DNA of 64,000 bases from Pelomonas baiyunensis (GCF_043555935.1 NZ_JBIGIB010000006.1:248001-312000); one strand, 5' to 3'. Shown: positions 16,782 through 25,941, counted from the stretch's first letter. Translations and numbers: made by a program. Notes: generated by a model not told the origin, from the sequence alone.

Positions 16782-17957
16782 ATGAGCAACGCACTGATCG
16801 TCTCCACCGCCCGCACCCCGCTGACCAAGAGCTGGAAGGGCGCGTTCAACATGACCCACGGTGCCACGCTGGGCGGCTGGGCCGTGGCCGCGGCCGTCGA
16901 GCGCGCCGGCATTGAGGCGGGCGCCATCGAAGACGTGCTGATGGGCTGCGCCACGCCGGAAGGCGCCACGGGCAGCAACATCGCGCGCCAAATTGCGCTG
17001 AAGGCCGGCTTGCCCATCACGGTGAGCGGCGTCACCATCAACCGCTTCTGCTCCAGCGGCCTGCAGACCATCGCCATGGCCGCGCAGCGCATCATCGCGG
17101 GCGAGGGCGATGTCTACATCGCCGGCGGCGTGGAAAGCATCTCCTGCGTGCAGCAGGAAGCCAACAAGCACATGCTTGTGGACCCGGCGCTGATGAAGCA
17201 AAAGCCCGAGATCTACTGGAACATGCTGCAGACCGCCGAGAACGTGGCCAAGCGCTACAACATCTCGCGCGAGCGCATGGACCACTACGGCGCGGGCAGC
17301 CAGCAAAAGGCCTGCGCCGCCCAGGCCGCCGGCAAGTTCGCTGACGAGCTGATCACGGTGACCGCCACCATGGGCGTGGCCGACAAGGTCATGGGCCTGA
17401 TGAGCAAGGAAGTGACCGTCAGCGCCGACGAAGGCCTGCGCGAAGGCACGACCTACGAAGGCATCAAGGACCTGCGCTCGGCCATCCCGGGCGGCCTGAT
17501 CTCGGCCGGCAACGCCAGCCAGTTCAGCGACGGTGCCGGCGCCTGCGCGCTGGTGTCTGAGCAGTACGCCTCGGCCCACAACCTCAAGCCGCTGGGCCGT
17601 TTCCTCGGCTTCGCCGTGGCCGGCTGCGAGCCCGATGAAATGGGCATCGGCCCGGTGTTCGCGGTGCCCAAGGTGCTGAAGAAGCTGGGCCTGACGGTCG
17701 CCGACATCGACCTTTGGGAGCTGAACGAAGCCTTTGCGGTGCAGGTGCTGTACTGCGCCGACACGCTGGGCATCCCGATGGACAAGCTCAACGTCAACGG
17801 CGGCGCCATCGCGGTGGGCCACCCCTACGGCGTGTCGGGCCAGCGCCTGACGGGCCACGCGCTGATCGAAGGCAAGCGCCGTGGCGCCAAGCGGGTGTGC
17901 GTGACCATGTGCATCGGCGGCGGCATGGGCGCGGCCGGCGTGTTCGAGGTGCTGTGA
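16782..17957 (+). CDS. fadA: Acetyl-CoA C-acyltransferase (beta-oxidation thiolase)
   Basis: 391 residues from the ATG at 16782. The nucleophile Cys90 lies in 'NRFCSSGLQ', the second active-site elements are 'NEAFAVQ', 'NGGAIAVGHPYGVSGQRLTG' and 'CVTMCIGGGMGAAG' near the C-terminus. It cleaves 3-ketoacyl-CoA with CoA, completing a beta-oxidation round, and probably works with the upstream FadB-like protein. 'GHPYG' differs slightly from the more common GHPLG but keeps the catalytic His. No sign of truncation. Confidence 0.93.
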   Translation: MSNALIVSTARTPLTKSWKGAFNMTHGATLGGWAVAAAVERAGIEAGAIEDVLMGCATPEGATGSNIARQIALKAGLPITVSGVTINRFCSSGLQTIAMAAQRIIAGEGDVYIAGGVESISCVQQEANKHMLVDPALMKQKPEIYWNMLQTAENVAKRYNISRERMDHYGAGSQQKACAAQAAGKFADELITVTATMGVADKVMGLMSKEVTVSADEGLREGTTYEGIKDLRSAIPGGLISAGNASQFSDGAGACALVSEQYASAHNLKPLGRFLGFAVAGCEPDEMGIGPVFAVPKVLKKLGLTVADIDLWELNEAFAVQVLYCADTLGIPMDKLNVNGGAIAVGHPYGVSGQRLTGHALIEGKRRGAKRVCVTMCIGGGMGAAGVFEVL

Positions 17958-17967
17958 GCGCGGCGCG

Positions 17968-18405
17968 GTGAGCGTGTCCATCAGCCCCGAAGACTTTCTG
18001 GCCATGGGCCGGGAGGTGCTGGCCCAGCAGCCGTTCAGCCGGCTGTTGGGTGCTGAATTGGCGGCCTTGGCGCCGGGGCAGGTGGAGTTGCACCTGCCGC
18101 TGCGCGAGGAGCTGATGCAGCAAAACGGCTTTGCCCATGGCGGTGCCGTTAGCTACCTCGCGGACAACGCGCTCACCTACGCTGGCGGCACCGCGATGGG
18201 TGTGCCGGTGCTGACATCCGAGTTCAAGATCAACTACGTGCGCCCCGCCGTGGGCGAGCGGCTGATTGCCCGCGCCGAAGCGCAGGCCGTGAGCCGCACC
18301 CAAGCGGTGTGCCGCTGCGAGGTGTTCGCCGTGCGCGGCGGCACCGAGAAGTTGTGCGCCTTGGCCCAGGGCACCATCGTGCGCGCAGGCCTGGGCGACG
18401 ACTGA
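17968..18405 (+). CDS. PaaI-type hotdog thioesterase
   Basis: 145 residues from a GTG at 17968, ten bases after the thiolase stop. The hotdog pattern 'QQNGFAHGGAVSYLADNAL' with the HGG helix and 'FKINYVRPAVGERLIARAEA' identifies the PaaI thioesterase family, which hydrolyses aromatic or medium-chain acyl-CoA. In an operon of beta-oxidation genes it would release CoA from dead-end acyl-CoA. A later in-frame ATG at 18004 is an alternative start. Confidence 0.85.
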   Translation: MSVSISPEDFLAMGREVLAQQPFSRLLGAELAALAPGQVELHLPLREELMQQNGFAHGGAVSYLADNALTYAGGTAMGVPVLTSEFKINYVRPAVGERLIARAEAQAVSRTQAVCRCEVFAVRGGTEKLCALAQGTIVRAGLGDD

Positions 18406-18460
18406 CGACCCCGCACCGGCCGCTGGCCGGGTGCGTTCATTCCTTCGATGAGGTCCCACC

Positions 18461-20257
18461 ATGCGTGAGACGCTGGACTTTCTGTTGTTCGACTGGCTGA
18501 AAGCCGGCGAGCTGACCGCGCGGGAGCGCTTTGCCGAGCACAGCGCCGAGACCTTCTCGGCCGTGTTGGACACCTGCGAAAAGATCGCCCGCGAGAAATT
18601 CGCGCCGTTCAACCGCCTGGCCGACACGCAGGAGCCGCACTTCGACGGCGAGCGCGTGCACCTGCCGCAGGCCACGCACGACGCAACCTTGGCCTATGCC
18701 GAGTCCGGCATGCTGGCCGCGGCGCAAGACTACGACGTGGGCGGCATGCAGTTGCCCTGCGTCATCGAGATGGCAGGCAATGCCTTCTTCAGCAAGGCCA
18801 GCGTGGCCACGGGCGGCTACGCCATGCTCACCTCGGGCAACGCCAGCCTGCTGATGGCCCACGGCACGCCGCTGCAGCGCGAGGTGTTTGCCAAGAACGA
18901 GTTCGCGGGCCGCTGGTTTGGCACCATGTGCCTGTCCGAGCCGCAGGCCGGGTCGTCGCTGTCCGACATCGCCACGCGCGCCGAACTGGAGGACGAGTCC
19001 GATGTGCTCGGGCCGCGCTACCGCCTGACCGGCAACAAGATGTGGATCTCGGGCGGCGAGCACGAGATCACCGAGAACATCATTCACCTGGTGCTGGCCA
19101 AGGTGCCGGGGCCGGACGGCAAGCTGATTCCAGGCACCAAGGGCATCTCGCTGTTCATCGTGCCCAAGAAGCTGGTGAACGAGCGCGCCGAGCTGACGGG
19201 CGAGCGCAACGACGTGAGCCTCGCGGGCCTGAACCACAAGCTGGGCTACCGCGGCACCACCAATTGCCTGCTGAACTTCGGCGAAGGCCGCTTCACGCCG
19301 GGCGGTCGCAAGGGCGCCATCGGCTACCTCGTCGGCAAGCCCGGCGAGGGTCTGCGCGCGATGTTCCACATGATGAACGAGGCCCGCATCGGCGTGGGCT
19401 TGGGCGCGGTGATGCTGGGCTACGCCGGCTACGAGGCGAGCCTGGACTACGCCAAGCAACGCCCGCAAGGTCGGCCCATGACGGCCGCGGGCAAAGACGC
19501 CGCGAGCCCGCAGCGGCCCATCATCGAACACGCCGACGTGCGCCGCATGTTGCTCGCACAAAAGAGTTATGTCGAAGGCGGCCTGGCGCTGGAGCTGTAC
19601 TGCGCCCGCCTGGTTGACGAACTGGCGACCGGGGACGACAAGGCCAGCACCCAGGCGCTTCTGGACGTGCTCATCCCTATCGCCAAGAGCTGGCCCAGCG
19701 AGTGGTGCCTGGAGTCCAACTCGCTGGCCATCCAGGTGCTGGGCGGCTACGGCTACACGCGGGACTTCCCCGTGGAGCAGTACTGGCGCGACCAGCGCCT
19801 GAACATGATCCACGAGGGCACGCACGGCATCCAGGCGCTGGATCTGCTCGGCCGCAAGGTGGTGCAGCAGGGCGGGGCGTCGCTGGCTGCGCTGGCTGCG
19901 CGCGTGCAGCAGACCATCGAGCGCGCCATGCAAACCGACTGGGCGCCCCAGGCCAACCAATTGGCTGCGGCGCTGGCCCAGGTGGGCGGCGCCACCAAGA
20001 AGGCGTGGAGCACCGGCGAGCCGGAAGAAGCGCTGGCCAACGCCGTGCCCTACCTGCAAGCCTTCGGCCACACCGTGCTGGCCTGGCTGTGGCTGGACGT
20101 GGCGCTGGCGGTGGCAGCCGACACCGACTTCGCCCACGGCAAGCGGGCCGCGGCGCGCTATTTCTTCGCCTACGAGCTGCCCAAGATCGGCGCGTGGCTC
20201 GACGTCGTCGCCCGCCGCGAGCCGCTGTGCCGGGACATCAAAACCGAATACTTCTGA
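18461..20257 (+). CDS. Acyl-CoA dehydrogenase, long form with C-terminal domain
   Basis: 598 residues, the size of the DmdC/AidB-like acyl-CoA dehydrogenases, which carry an extra C-terminal helical domain compared with 380-residue enzymes. 'GRWFGTMCLSEPQAGSSLSD' is the flavin/substrate signature, 'NKMWISGGEHEITEN' follows, and 'QVLGGYGYTRDFPVEQYWRD' is the C-terminal ACAD motif, with 'NMIHEGTHGIQALDLLGRKV' close by. It introduces the alpha-beta double bond using FAD, donating electrons to ETF. Substrate chain length is not evident. It lies in the same operon as fadBA-like genes. Confidence 0.9.
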   Translation: MRETLDFLLFDWLKAGELTARERFAEHSAETFSAVLDTCEKIAREKFAPFNRLADTQEPHFDGERVHLPQATHDATLAYAESGMLAAAQDYDVGGMQLPCVIEMAGNAFFSKASVATGGYAMLTSGNASLLMAHGTPLQREVFAKNEFAGRWFGTMCLSEPQAGSSLSDIATRAELEDESDVLGPRYRLTGNKMWISGGEHEITENIIHLVLAKVPGPDGKLIPGTKGISLFIVPKKLVNERAELTGERNDVSLAGLNHKLGYRGTTNCLLNFGEGRFTPGGRKGAIGYLVGKPGEGLRAMFHMMNEARIGVGLGAVMLGYAGYEASLDYAKQRPQGRPMTAAGKDAASPQRPIIEHADVRRMLLAQKSYVEGGLALELYCARLVDELATGDDKASTQALLDVLIPIAKSWPSEWCLESNSLAIQVLGGYGYTRDFPVEQYWRDQRLNMIHEGTHGIQALDLLGRKVVQQGGASLAALAARVQQTIERAMQTDWAPQANQLAAALAQVGGATKKAWSTGEPEEALANAVPYLQAFGHTVLAWLWLDVALAVAADTDFAHGKRAAARYFFAYELPKIGAWLDVVARREPLCRDIKTEYF

Positions 20258-20268
20258 GAGACAACACC

Positions 20269-21060
20269 ATGACCACCAAAGTCCAAGACCTCTTCGACCT
20301 CACCGGCCAGGTGGCCCTCGTCACGGGCGGCTCGCGCGGGCTGGGGCTGCAGATCGCCGAGGCCCTCGGCGAAGCCGGCGCCAAGATCATGCTGACCTCG
20401 CGCAAGGCAGCCGACCTGGAGGAGGCCGCGGCCCACCTGCAAGCGCGCGGCATCGATGCCCGCTGGATTGCGGCTGATGCGGCCAAGGACGACGACGTGC
20501 AGCGTGTGGTGGCCGAGACGATGGAGCGCCTGGGCGCCATCGACATCCTCGTCAACAACGCCGGCGCCACCTGGGGCGCCCCGGCCGAAGACCATCCGCT
20601 GGAGGCCTGGGACAAGGTGATGGACCTGAACATCCGCAGCCTGTTCGTGTTCGCCCAGGCCGTGGCCAAGGCCAGCATGATTCCGCGCAAGTCCGGTCGC
20701 ATCATCAACGTGGCGTCCATCGCCGGGCTGTCGGGCAATCTGGGCGCGATGAAGACGATCGCCTACAACACCAGCAAGGGCGCGGCGGTGAACTTCACGC
20801 GGGCGCTGGCCGGCGAGTGGGGTGCCTACGGCATCACCGTGAATGCGCTGGCGCCGGGTTTCTTCCCGAGCAAGATGACCAAGGGCCTGCTGGCCGCCAT
20901 CGGCGAAGAAAAGCTGGCCGCACACGCGCCGCTGAACCGCCTGGGCGACGACGAAGACCTGAAGGGTGCCGCGCTGCTGTTCGCGTCCAAGGCCGGCAAG
21001 CACATCACCGGGCAGATCCTGGCGGTGGATGGCGGTGTCAGCGCCGTGCATGGTGGCTGA
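20269..21060 (+). CDS. SDR-family oxidoreductase
   Basis: 263 residues from the ATG at 20269. Classical SDR features: 'VTGGSRGLGLQIAEALGEAG' for cofactor binding, 'DILVNNAGATW', Ser in 'NVASIAGLSG' and the catalytic 'YNTSKGAAVNFTRALA'. 'SPARs' for NADP are not obvious. In this fatty-acid operon it may act on a 3-hydroxyacyl or branched intermediate, but the substrate cannot be read from sequence. It follows the acyl-CoA dehydrogenase by 11 bp. Confidence 0.88.
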   Translation: MTTKVQDLFDLTGQVALVTGGSRGLGLQIAEALGEAGAKIMLTSRKAADLEEAAAHLQARGIDARWIAADAAKDDDVQRVVAETMERLGAIDILVNNAGATWGAPAEDHPLEAWDKVMDLNIRSLFVFAQAVAKASMIPRKSGRIINVASIAGLSGNLGAMKTIAYNTSKGAAVNFTRALAGEWGAYGITVNALAPGFFPSKMTKGLLAAIGEEKLAAHAPLNRLGDDEDLKGAALLFASKAGKHITGQILAVDGGVSAVHGG

Positions 21061-21075
21061 TCCGACAATCCGCTC

Positions 21076-21564
21076 ATGAGCCAACGACCCGCCCCGCCGC
21101 TGCACTTCCCGGTGCGCATCCCGTTCGTCCAGCAACTGGGCTTGGAGCTGCACAGCCTGGGCAACGGCGAGGCGGAGATCCGGGTCGACCTGCAGGAAGG
21201 CCACCTCAACTCGTGGGAGGTGGCGCACGGTGGGGTGTTGATGACTTTGCTGGACGTGGCCATGGCCCACGCCGCACGCAGCATCCACCGCCACGACCCC
21301 GGCATGGGGCCGGGCGTGGTCACCATCGAGATGAAGACCAGCTTCATGCGCCCCGGCGAAGGCGAGCTGCGCTGCCACGCCAAGCTGCTGCACCGCTCCA
21401 CCACCATGGCCTTCTGCGAGGGCTCGGTGTTTGGGGGCGACGGCCAGCTGTGCGCTCACGCCACGGGCACCTTCAAGTACCTCAAGGCGCTGCCCACGCA
21501 AGGGCGCAAGCTCAACAAGCTGACGCCGGCCACGCCACTCGTGGCAGCCGGGGACGCGGGCTGA
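21076..21564 (+). CDS. Second PaaI-type thioesterase of the fatty-acid operon
   Basis: 162 residues, 15 bp after the SDR. Hotdog fold with 'NSWEVAHGGVLMTLLDVAMA' and 'VTIEMKTSFMRPGEGELRCH'. It differs from the thioesterase at 17968 and is likely a paralogue with another acyl preference. The C-terminal tail after 'FKYLKALPTQGRKLNK' is low complexity. It closes the operon; a KdgR-like operator for the next gene lies just past its stop. Confidence 0.85.
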   Translation: MSQRPAPPLHFPVRIPFVQQLGLELHSLGNGEAEIRVDLQEGHLNSWEVAHGGVLMTLLDVAMAHAARSIHRHDPGMGPGVVTIEMKTSFMRPGEGELRCHAKLLHRSTTMAFCEGSVFGGDGQLCAHATGTFKYLKALPTQGRKLNKLTPATPLVAAGDAG

Positions 21565-21596
21565 AACCACGCCCGGTTCGGCGCATCGTGGTTTTC

Positions 21597-21611
21597 TGAA
21601 ACGGCGTTCCA
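21597..21611. promoter_or_regulatory. KdgR-like operator upstream of RpiB-family isomerase
   Basis: TGAAACGGCGTTCCA has the 6-3-6 pattern TGAAAC-N3-GTTCCA. It matches 13 of 15 positions with the site at 55656-55670 in the kduD/kdgF promoter. A -10-like CACAAT lies just downstream at 21621, so a bound repressor would block transcription. The distance to the isomerase start is about 190 bp. Confidence 0.65.
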
Positions 21612-21802
21612 ATAACGCGGCACAATGGGGCCCGCGTCAGCACCTTGCGGTGCGCGGTTGGCCAGGTGGCGACCCGGACCCTGCCGTCCGGCACCCCGCT
21701 CGGGGGCACGTCTCTGGCATGACGGTCAGCGCTCTCGGCCCCTCTGGCCGCGGGCGGCCGGCCCTTCGCCCTCGTCCCGATTCGCCCCGAAAGCCACCCG
21801 CC

Positions 21803-22441
21803 ATGAAGATCGCCCTCATCATCGAGAACAGCCAGGCCGCCAAGTCCGAGATCGTCCACAACGCGCTCAAGACCGTGGCCGAGCCGCTGGGCCACCAAGT
21901 CCACCACTACGGCATGTACACGCCGGAAGACAAGGCCTCGCTGACCTATGTGATGAACGGCCTGCTGGCCGGCATCCTGCTGAACAGCAAGGCCGCCGAC
22001 TTCGTCATCACCGGCTGCGGCACCGGCATGGGCTCCATGCTGGCCTGCAACAGCATGCCCGGCGTGTTCTGCGGCCTGGTCATCGACCCGACCGACGCCT
22101 TCCTGTTCGGCCAGATCAACGACGGCAACGCCATGTCCATGCCCTACGCCAAGGGCTTCGGCTGGGCCGCCGAGCTGAACCTGCAGGACTGCTACCGCAA
22201 GCTGCTGGAGAACGAGCGCGGCGCCGGCTATCCCAAGGAGCGCGCTGCCATCATGGCCAAGAACCGCGGCATCCTGAAGGACCTGAAGGCCGCCTCGTGC
22301 AAGGACATGCTGACCGTGCTGAAGAGCGTCGACCAGGACCTGCTGAAGGCCGCCGTGTCGGGCGAGAAGTTCCAGGAGCTGTTCTTCACGAACTGCCAGG
22401 ACGACGCCATCGCTTCCTACATCAAGTCGGTCCTGGCCTGA
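21803..22441 (+). CDS. RpiB/LacA/LacB-family isomerase, probable DhuI-type uronate isomerase
   Basis: 212 residues from the ATG at 21803. 'MKIALIIENSQAAKSEIVHN', 'LNSKAADFVITGCGTGMGSM', 'CGLVIDPTDAFLFGQINDGN' and 'MPYAKGFGWAAELNL' resemble, as I recall them, the ~213-residue RpiB-like proteins in streptococcal hyaluronate operons (DhuI), which convert 4-deoxy-L-threo-5-hexosulose uronate to the substrate of KduD/DhuD. Ordinary RpiB is only about 150 residues. A KdgR-like operator upstream supports a role in pectin breakdown. It is 34 kb from the other pectin genes. A pentose-phosphate isomerase role is the alternative. Confidence 0.75.
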   Translation: MKIALIIENSQAAKSEIVHNALKTVAEPLGHQVHHYGMYTPEDKASLTYVMNGLLAGILLNSKAADFVITGCGTGMGSMLACNSMPGVFCGLVIDPTDAFLFGQINDGNAMSMPYAKGFGWAAELNLQDCYRKLLENERGAGYPKERAAIMAKNRGILKDLKAASCKDMLTVLKSVDQDLLKAAVSGEKFQELFFTNCQDDAIASYIKSVLA

Positions 22442-22486
22442 GGATCCGATCCTCGCGACGGTCTCGCGGGCTGCGAGACTGTCGCG

Positions 22487-24772
22487 ATGTCTGTTGCTCC
22501 ACCCCACCTCACGCTGCGCACACTGACGCGCGGCGATGGCCTGTTGGGCCTGCGCCCACGCGGCCCGCTCGGCCCGCGCGGCGAGCAGGTGACGGTGGCA
22601 ACGCTGGCGCGGCGAGATGCCGACGCCGAGCAAATCCTCCTCAAGCACGGCTTGATCGCCCTCGATCCCGCGCTGCTGCAATGGCGCGGTTCACCGCTGG
22701 TGCTGGGAGGTGAGTCCCTCTGGACACTGGTCCAGGAAGAATTCTTCGGCGACTTCCACGCCGAGGCCGTGCCGGCGCTGCAGGCGCTGGGCTGGCAGAT
22801 CACGACCGAGCCGGGCTTTGCCCACCACAGCCAGTTTGTCAGCGGCTGGCAGCTGGGGCTGACCGAAGATACCGAAGCAGAACCCAAGCCCAGCCGCCGC
22901 GTCGAAGGCCTGGCGCTGGAGCGCCGCACGGGCGCCTGGCTCGTCAGCCTTGGCATGGAGGTGGACGGCAAGACGCTGGACCTGGCCCCGCTGATCGCCA
23001 ACCTGCTGCGCCGCGACAAGCGCTGGCTGGACGCCGTGGCCATTGGCGCCATCGAGGATGACGCCATCGTGTCGCTGCGCGCGCCGGGCGGGCGGCGCTA
23101 TCACGCCGTCGCCGCGCCGCTGAAGGCCATGATGCTGGCGCTGCTGGACCTGCTGAAGCCCGCCGAGCTGGAGAAGGGCAAGCCGCTCAAGCTGAACGAA
23201 TGGGACGCGGATCGCATCCGTGTCATCGAGGACGAATCGCGCGGTCGCTGGCAGATCCACGGCGATGCCGGCCTGAAGGCGCTGGGCCGGCGGCTGCTGG
23301 CGGCCGGCGCGCCGGTGGCGTTCGAGCAACCGCCCGGGCTGGGCCTGGCGCTGCGGCCGTATCAGCTGCACGGCCTGGCCTGGCTTCAGTACCTGCGCGA
23401 GCAACACGTCGCCGGCATCCTGGCGGACGACATGGGCCTGGGCAAGACGGCGCAGGCGCTGGCCCATGTGTGGGCGGAAAAGCAGGTGGGCCGGCTGGAC
23501 CGCCCGGCGCTGGTGGTCGTGCCCACCTCGCTGCTGTTCAACTGGCAGCAGGAAGCCGCGCGCATCGCGCCAGGACTTCGCGTCAAGACCTGGCACGGCC
23601 CGGACCGCGCAGGCGTCGACCTCGCCGACGCCGACCTCGTGCTGACGACCTACAACCTCGTCTGGCGCGACCTGCGCGCGCTGTCGGCCCGGCCCTGGCA
23701 TCTGCTCATCCTCGACGAAGCCCAGTCCGTGAAGAACGCGCAGGCCCGCGCCGCGCGCGCGCTGCGCCGGCTGGACGCGCGGCACCTGCTGGCGCTGACA
23801 GGCACGCCGCTGGAGAACCACCTTGGCGAGCTGTGGTCGCTGTTCGACCTGCTGATGCCCGGCTTCCTCGGCGACTCGCGCACGTTCGGGCGCCACTGGC
23901 GCAAGCCCATCGAGGTCAACCGCGACGGTCCGCGCGCGCGGCTGCTGGCGGCGCGCGTGCGGCCCTTCATCCTGCGCCGGCTCAAGACCGAGGTGGCCAC
24001 CGAGTTGCCGCCGCTGACCGAGCTGGTCAAGCGCGTGCCGCTCGTCGGCCAGCAGAAGCAGCTGTACGAGAGCGTGCGCGTCGCAGCCGACCACATGGTG
24101 CGCCGCATCCTGCAGCGCGACGGCTTCACGCCCACCAGCCTCATCAGCGTGCTGGACGCGATGCTCAAGCTGCGCCAAGTCTGCTGCGACCCGCGCCTCG
24201 TCAAGGGCGTGGAGATGGCGCCGCACACCGAGCGCGCCAAGCTCGAATGGCTGCGCGAGCACCTGCCGGCGCTGGTGGCGCAAGGCCGGCGTGTGCTGGT
24301 GTTTTCGCAGTTCACCGAGATGCTGGACCTCATTGCCGCCGAGGTGCCCGTGCCGCATCTGCGCCTGACCGGCGACACGCCTGCGTCCCAGCGCGGCGAC
24401 ATCGTGCGGCGCTTCCAGGCGCGCGAGGTGCCGGTGCTGCTGGCCAGCCTGAAGGCCGGCGGCGTGGGGCTGAACCTGACGGCGGCCGACACGGTCATCC
24501 ATGTCGACCCCTGGTGGAACCCCGCCGTACAAGCCCAGGCCAGCGCCCGGGCCCACCGCATCGGGCAAGATCAGCCGGTGTTCGCCTACCAGCTGGTGGC
24601 CGAGGGCAGCATCGAAGAGCGCATGCTGGAACTGCAGGCCCGCAAGCGGGCGTTGGCCGATGGTCTGCTCGGGGCGGATGACGGCAGTGCGCTCACCAAA
24701 TTCAGCGTCCCGGATGTGGAACGCTTGCTGGCGCCGTTGGAGGCTGAGGTGGGCTTGGGCCCGGGCGATTGA
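22487..24772 (+). CDS. SNF2-family DEAD/DEAH helicase-like ATPase
   Basis: 761 residues. An N-terminal region of about 290 residues without a clear domain precedes the SNF2 core: motif I 'ILADDMGLGKTAQALA' near 310-325, motif II 'ILDEAQSVKNAQA', motif III 'LALTGTPLENHLGELWSLFD', then 'VLVFSQFTEMLDLI', motif V 'LKAGGVGLNLTAADTVIHVD' and motif VI 'ARAHRIGQDQPVFAYQLVAE'. Bacterial SNF2 proteins translocate on DNA or recycle RNA polymerase (RapA-like); this one lacks obvious RapA-specific regions. No SWIM protein, methylase or nuclease is adjacent, so no defence system is indicated. Confidence 0.88.
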   Translation: MSVAPPHLTLRTLTRGDGLLGLRPRGPLGPRGEQVTVATLARRDADAEQILLKHGLIALDPALLQWRGSPLVLGGESLWTLVQEEFFGDFHAEAVPALQALGWQITTEPGFAHHSQFVSGWQLGLTEDTEAEPKPSRRVEGLALERRTGAWLVSLGMEVDGKTLDLAPLIANLLRRDKRWLDAVAIGAIEDDAIVSLRAPGGRRYHAVAAPLKAMMLALLDLLKPAELEKGKPLKLNEWDADRIRVIEDESRGRWQIHGDAGLKALGRRLLAAGAPVAFEQPPGLGLALRPYQLHGLAWLQYLREQHVAGILADDMGLGKTAQALAHVWAEKQVGRLDRPALVVVPTSLLFNWQQEAARIAPGLRVKTWHGPDRAGVDLADADLVLTTYNLVWRDLRALSARPWHLLILDEAQSVKNAQARAARALRRLDARHLLALTGTPLENHLGELWSLFDLLMPGFLGDSRTFGRHWRKPIEVNRDGPRARLLAARVRPFILRRLKTEVATELPPLTELVKRVPLVGQQKQLYESVRVAADHMVRRILQRDGFTPTSLISVLDAMLKLRQVCCDPRLVKGVEMAPHTERAKLEWLREHLPALVAQGRRVLVFSQFTEMLDLIAAEVPVPHLRLTGDTPASQRGDIVRRFQAREVPVLLASLKAGGVGLNLTAADTVIHVDPWWNPAVQAQASARAHRIGQDQPVFAYQLVAEGSIEERMLELQARKRALADGLLGADDGSALTKFSVPDVERLLAPLEAEVGLGPGD

Positions 24773-24802
24773 CTCGGCGGCCAGCCGCCCGGCGCCGTGG
24801 AC

Positions 24803-25201
24803 TCAGACGGTTTGCAGGGACGCCGGCACGGTGCCCGGGTGCCACACGTCGATCCAATCGCTCACGCGCACTTGCGCCACCTGGGGCAGCGCCTTCAGGC
24901 CCGCCAGCATCGCGTCGCGCTCCTCTTGCGTGACCGACTGACCGTTCACCCCGCCGAGGAAGGCTTCGGTCTGCGACAGCGGCAGGGCGCCGCCCAGACC
25001 GCCCAATTGAACACCCAGCGGCGAGGTCAGGCCTTCAGCAGCTTCCAGCAGTTGATCCAGACCCTGCTCGTCCAGGGGCTGCGTGAAGCTCAGTTCGATC
25101 CAGCATCCCACTTGCTGGAATTCGCCCACGCAGAGCTTCTTGCGCTGGCGGCGGTTCAAACGGGCTAGGCGGCGGCGAGAGAAGGACGAGATGATGTTCA
25201 T
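24803..25201 (-). CDS. YggL-family (50S ribosome-binding) protein
   Basis: 132 residues. 'RRLARLNRRQRKKLCVGEFQ' then 'QVGCWIELSF' resembles the N-terminus of YggL/DUF469 proteins (R-RKKL-V-EFQ-G), and the C-terminal 'QVAQVRVSDWIDVWHPGTVP' fits the family ending. E. coli YggL associates with the 50S subunit. The N-terminal basic stretch would suit rRNA binding. Assignment rests on motif memory, so moderate confidence. It lies downstream of the tRNA-Pro terminator on the same strand. Confidence 0.7.
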   Translation of the reverse strand: MNIISSFSRRRLARLNRRQRKKLCVGEFQQVGCWIELSFTQPLDEQGLDQLLEAAEGLTSPLGVQLGGLGGALPLSQTEAFLGGVNGQSVTQEERDAMLAGLKALPQVAQVRVSDWIDVWHPGTVPASLQTV

Positions 25202-25219
25202 GAACGCGATCCGGCAACG

Positions 25220-25251
25220 AAAAACGGGTCACGCCTTGCGGCGTAACCCGT
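25220..25251 (-). terminator. Rho-independent terminator of tRNA-Pro
   Basis: On the minus strand ACGGGT (25246-25251) and GGCGT... pair with ACGCC... and ACCCGT... arms (ACGGGT 25224-25229 on the plus strand), with a TTGC loop, and are followed by TTTTT (25220-25224). It lies 18 bases past the 3' CCA of the tRNA. Confidence 0.85.
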
Positions 25252-25269
25252 TGATCTACTTCGATAAAA

Positions 25270-25347
<78 letters not shown>

Positions 25348-25398
25348 CTGAGCCTGTAAGTATAACCGGATTTTGAGGGCCGGCGAGCAATTCGTGCG

Positions 25399-25941
25399 TC
25401 AGGTCAGCAGCGTGGAGCGAATGGCCAGCAGTTCGGCGCGCACTTGCTCCAGGGAGGTGATGTTCTCCGCGGCCAGCACGGGCAGCGTGATCGACGCTTC
25501 GGCTGCCTTCAACGGGCGCGCGTGTTGAGGAGTGGGTGCGGCTTTCACAGGCATGACCCGCGACGCCAAAGCAGCCAGACCCGATTCGCCGTCGTCGTCC
25601 TCATCGGGCAGATCGTCGAGGTTGTCGGCCAGCGAGGCTGCCGCGTGGGCCTCATCGCGAAAGTTCTGGGCCGCGGAGGCAGCCGCCAAGCCTTCGCTGA
25701 GTTGATTGCGGGCACCACTGATGGTGAAGCCCTGGTCGTACAGCAGGTCGCGAATGCGGCGAATCAACAGCACTTCGTGGTGCTGGTAATAGCGCCGATT
25801 GCCGCGCCGCTTCATGGGCTTGAGCTGCGTGAACTCCTGCTCCCAGTAGCGCAGCACGTAGGGCTTCACGCCGCACAGTTCACTCACCTCACCGATGGTG
25901 AAGTAGCGTTTCGCGGGGATGGCGGGAAGCGCCTTTTCCAT
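25399..25941 (-). CDS. MerR-family regulator next to ihfA
   Basis: 180 residues. The N-terminal winged helix 'RYFTIGEVSELCGVKPYVLR' plus 'YWEQEFTQLKPMKRRGNRRY' is MerR-like; a dimerisation helix 'HHEVLLIRRIRDLLYDQGFT' follows, and the C-terminal half is acidic and variable with no metal-binding cysteines. Gene order pheT-ihfA-merR is conserved in many beta- and gammaproteobacteria. Target genes are unknown. It starts 36 bp after ihfA and probably shares its transcript. Confidence 0.88.
   Translation of the reverse strand: MEKALPAIPAKRYFTIGEVSELCGVKPYVLRYWEQEFTQLKPMKRRGNRRYYQHHEVLLIRRIRDLLYDQGFTISGARNQLSEGLAAASAAQNFRDEAHAAASLADNLDDLPDEDDDGESGLAALASRVMPVKAAPTPQHARPLKAAEASITLPVLAAENITSLEQVRAELLAIRSTLLT

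Noticed and set aside
21612..21802. Riboswitch in the leader of the RpiB-family gene
   Set aside because: GC-rich hairpins are present but match no riboswitch consensus I know; the KdgR-like operator is a simpler explanation of control.
22487..24772. SNF2 helicase as part of a defence island (for example DISARM- or Zorya-like)
   Set aside because: Neighbours are an isomerase, a YggL-like protein and a tRNA; there is no methylase, nuclease or other defence gene.
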